Assembly: GCA_002452815.1 (NCBI GenBank)
Contig: DKFM01000014.1
Location: forward strand, 1-64,000
Direction: 5' to 3'
DNA length: 64,000 nt
Origin: Rhodobacteraceae bacterium UBA6796
GTDB lineage: Bacteria > Pseudomonadota > Alphaproteobacteria > Rhodobacterales > Rhodobacteraceae
Shown here piece after piece: positions 62,075-64,000 of the stretch. The notes under the pieces are model-generated. The model saw nothing but the letters and a program-made list of their open reading frames with translations, ran no database searches and was not told the origin of the DNA. A program made the translations under genes and the position numbers. The first letter of the stretch is position 1; every line of letters begins with the position of its first letter.

Positions 62075-64000
62075 ATGATAAAGGCATTTTTCTCTCTGAC
62101 GCGCCCGCAGAAAGCCCGGATATTGCTGCTTGTCGACGCAGCGCTGGTTCCGTTGGCCTTCGGTGCGGCGCTGGCCCTGCAGGATGCCGGTGAACGGGCG
62201 TTTCTTTCCGACCTGCACGCGCATCTGGCCCTGGTGGTACTCCTGATGCTGGCCGCAGTTCTGTTCGGCAAGCACCTCGGCCTGTGCCGGGTGCGGCTCA
62301 AGGATTATCACGGCGATGTCTTGGTGCAGACCGCGGCGGTTGCGGCATTGCTCGGGGCGCTCTCGGGGCTGTTGGCACGGCTGACGGGCTCCGATCTGCC
62401 GGTGAGCTTTCATATCGTCTTTGCGCTGAGCTATGTCGTTCTTCATTTCCTGTCGCGACATCTGCTGTTTCGCCTCGTGACCGAAATCTATCGCCGCTCT
62501 CCTGCCGTAACGCGTATCGCGATTTACGGCGCGGGGCGCACGGGCATGGCGCTGGCCGCCGAGTTGCACAAACGCCCCGACGTCATCACCTATGCGTTTC
62601 TGGACGATAATGCGGCGCTGGACGGGATGACGGTGAACGGTGTGCCCGTGCATTCCGGGGCGCGCGCGGCGAAGGTGGTCGAGCGGTTCAAGATCAATCG
62701 CGTGATCCTTGCGATGCCCTCCGTTTCCGCCGACAAGCAGAGCTTTCTGCGCAAGCGCCTTGAAACGATGGGGGTCGAGGTGCAGACGCTGCCCTCCTTC
62801 GCGCAACTTCATGGCGGTGACGCCTTGCTGAACCGCTTGATGCCCGCCACGCCCACCGCCCTGCTGGCGCGCGACCCGCTGGATGCGGCTTTGGGCGGCG
62901 ATGGCGGGGCCTATCGTGGCGCCAATGTGATGATTACCGGGGCCGGCGGCTCGATCGGGCTGGAACTGTGCCGCCAGATGATCGCCTGTCGCCCCGCCAG
63001 GCTGGTGCTGTTCGAACTCTCCGAACTCGCGCTCTACAATGCCGAGGCCGAGATGCGGAGTCTGGCCGAGGCAACCGGGGTCGAGGTGGTGCCCGTGCTC
63101 GGCTCGGTCTGTGACGGCACGCTGGTTGCGCAGGTGCTGGCGCGGCACGATATCGGGGTCGTGCTGCATGCCGCCGCCTATAAACATGTGCCCCTGGTCG
63201 AACAGAATCTGCGCGCGGGGCTTGCCAACAATGCGTTGGGCACGGCTGTTCTGGCGCGGGCCGCGCTGGAGGCTGGGGTTGCGCGCTTCGTGCTGGTCTC
63301 TTCGGACAAGGCGGTGCGGCCGGGCAATCTTATGGGGGCCTCGAAACGGATGGCGGAACTGATCGTGCAGGATCTGGCCACTCGCGCGACACAGACCATC
63401 TTTTCGGCCGTCCGATTTGGCAACGTGCTGGGCTCGTCCGGGTCGGTGATCCCGCTGTTTCAGGAACAGATCGCCCGGGGCGGGCCGGTAACGCTGACCG
63501 ACGACCGGGTGACGCGCTATTTCATGACCATTCAGGAAGCGTCACGGCTGGTCCTGCTGGCGGGGTCTTTCGCCGAAGGCGGCGAGGTCTTCGTGCTCGA
63601 CATGGGCCAGCCGGTGCGCGTCGGCGATCTGGCGCGGCGAATGATCGTTGCGGCGGGCTACTCGGTGCGTGATGCAGGCAATCCCGCGGGCGATATCGAG
63701 ATCGTCGTGACCGGCCTGCGCCCGGGCGAGAAACTGCATGAGGAACTGATGATGCGCCGGGGGGCGCAGATTACGGCCCACCCCAAAATCATCCGGGTGC
63801 GCGAAGACCACCTGTCCGAGATTGAAATGGCGGCAATCTTGCGGGATCTGCGTACCGCGGTCGACGGGGGGCATGAGGCCGATATGCTCGAGGTGGTGGT
63901 CCGGGCGGTTCGGGAATATGCGCCGCAAAACCTGCCCGACGCAGCGTTGCAGGTGCAGATCGCCCGGGCGGGCAGGCGGGCGATCCATGCGGCAGAACAG
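62075..64000 (+). CDS. Nucleotide-sugar dehydratase/epimerase, CapD/WbpM/PglF type (partial)
   Basis: The frame is open from ATG 62075 to the right edge (642 codons) and runs off the window. Four hydrophobic helices cover about the first 130 residues. The catalytic domain has I-T-G-A-G-G-S-I-G, A-Y-K-H-V-P and S-D-K-A-V-R-P-G-N-L-M-G-A-S-K-R, with Met in place of the usual SDR Tyr, as in this dehydratase family. It probably makes a 4-keto-6-deoxy sugar from UDP-GlcNAc for polysaccharide or glycoprotein. Confidence 0.88.
   Translation, partial: MIKAFFSLTRPQKARILLLVDAALVPLAFGAALALQDAGERAFLSDLHAHLALVVLLMLAAVLFGKHLGLCRVRLKDYHGDVLVQTAAVAALLGALSGLLARLTGSDLPVSFHIVFALSYVVLHFLSRHLLFRLVTEIYRRSPAVTRIAIYGAGRTGMALAAELHKRPDVITYAFLDDNAALDGMTVNGVPVHSGARAAKVVERFKINRVILAMPSVSADKQSFLRKRLETMGVEVQTLPSFAQLHGGDALLNRLMPATPTALLARDPLDAALGGDGGAYRGANVMITGAGGSIGLELCRQMIACRPARLVLFELSELALYNAEAEMRSLAEATGVEVVPVLGSVCDGTLVAQVLARHDIGVVLHAAAYKHVPLVEQNLRAGLANNALGTAVLARAALEAGVARFVLVSSDKAVRPGNLMGASKRMAELIVQDLATRATQTIFSAVRFGNVLGSSGSVIPLFQEQIARGGPVTLTDDRVTRYFMTIQEASRLVLLAGSFAEGGEVFVLDMGQPVRVGDLARRMIVAAGYSVRDAGNPAGDIEIVVTGLRPGEKLHEELMMRRGAQITAHPKIIRVREDHLSEIEMAAILRDLRTAVDGGHEADMLEVVVRAVREYAPQNLPDAALQVQIARAGRRAIHAAEQ

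Overview
The window is chromosomal DNA of a GC-rich alphaproteobacterium of the Rhodobacteraceae. The best fit is a Rhodobacter of the R. capsulatus type. This rests on the ribosomal-protein cluster, a LuxR/LuxI pair resembling GtaR/GtaI, a bztABCD amino-acid ABC transporter, a divergent crotonyl-CoA carboxylase/reductase and ethylmalonyl-CoA mutase pair, and many ATGA/TGATG start-stop overlaps. The species is inferred from gene content and order; no database search was possible.

Layout. Bases 1-24 encode the last residues of EF-Tu. Bases 234-16125 hold the merged S10, spc and alpha ribosomal-protein operons (rpsJ to rplQ) with secY, adk and rpoA. Two unusual guests sit inside: an RraB-like RNase E regulator between rpmD and rplO, and a sulfotransferase between adk and rpsM. 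The longer spacers carry perfect GC-rich hairpins, and the rplP-rpmC spacer carries a textbook terminator followed by a promoter and a foldable leader. A quorum-sensing pair follows (16488-17732), then rarA, crcB, an RluA-type pseudouridine synthase, a HAD phosphatase and an ATP12 chaperone (17876-22022), and bztABCD (22240-26782).

From 26873 to 36705 most genes are on the minus strand. Read in transcription order they are rpmH, rnpA, yidD, ttcA, a degenerate GGDEF/EAL protein, yidC, a MOSC protein and engB, then argB, an Fe-S protein and a SixA phosphatase. One plus-strand SDR lies between engB and argB. Next come a sensor kinase, a small DUF4405-like membrane protein and a tRNA-Arg(ACG) gene with its own promoter. 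A tightly overlapping phosphoesterase-GT21-GT2 cluster (39355-42097) looks like a glycolipid module.

The ccr/ecm pair of the ethylmalonyl-CoA pathway (42234-45793) is followed by a RecD-like helicase, an SDR, a sulfite-exporter-like pair and a nucleoside-uptake operon (BMP-type ABC transporter plus purine nucleoside phosphorylase, 49997-55415). After that come rimI, tsaB, an Nfu Fe-S protein, a universal stress protein, a branched-chain aminotransferase, an AraC regulator, an EamA exporter and a VOC protein. The window ends in a polysaccharide locus: a sugar transferase and a nucleotide-sugar dehydratase cut by the right edge.

No CRISPR array, insertion sequence, prophage or rRNA gene was seen. 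The most distinctive material is the regulatory architecture of the ribosomal-protein cluster and the genes inserted in it, the catalytically degenerate EAL protein, the three-gene glycolipid cluster, and a dispersed hairpin element with copies near 26.8 and 45.8 kb.
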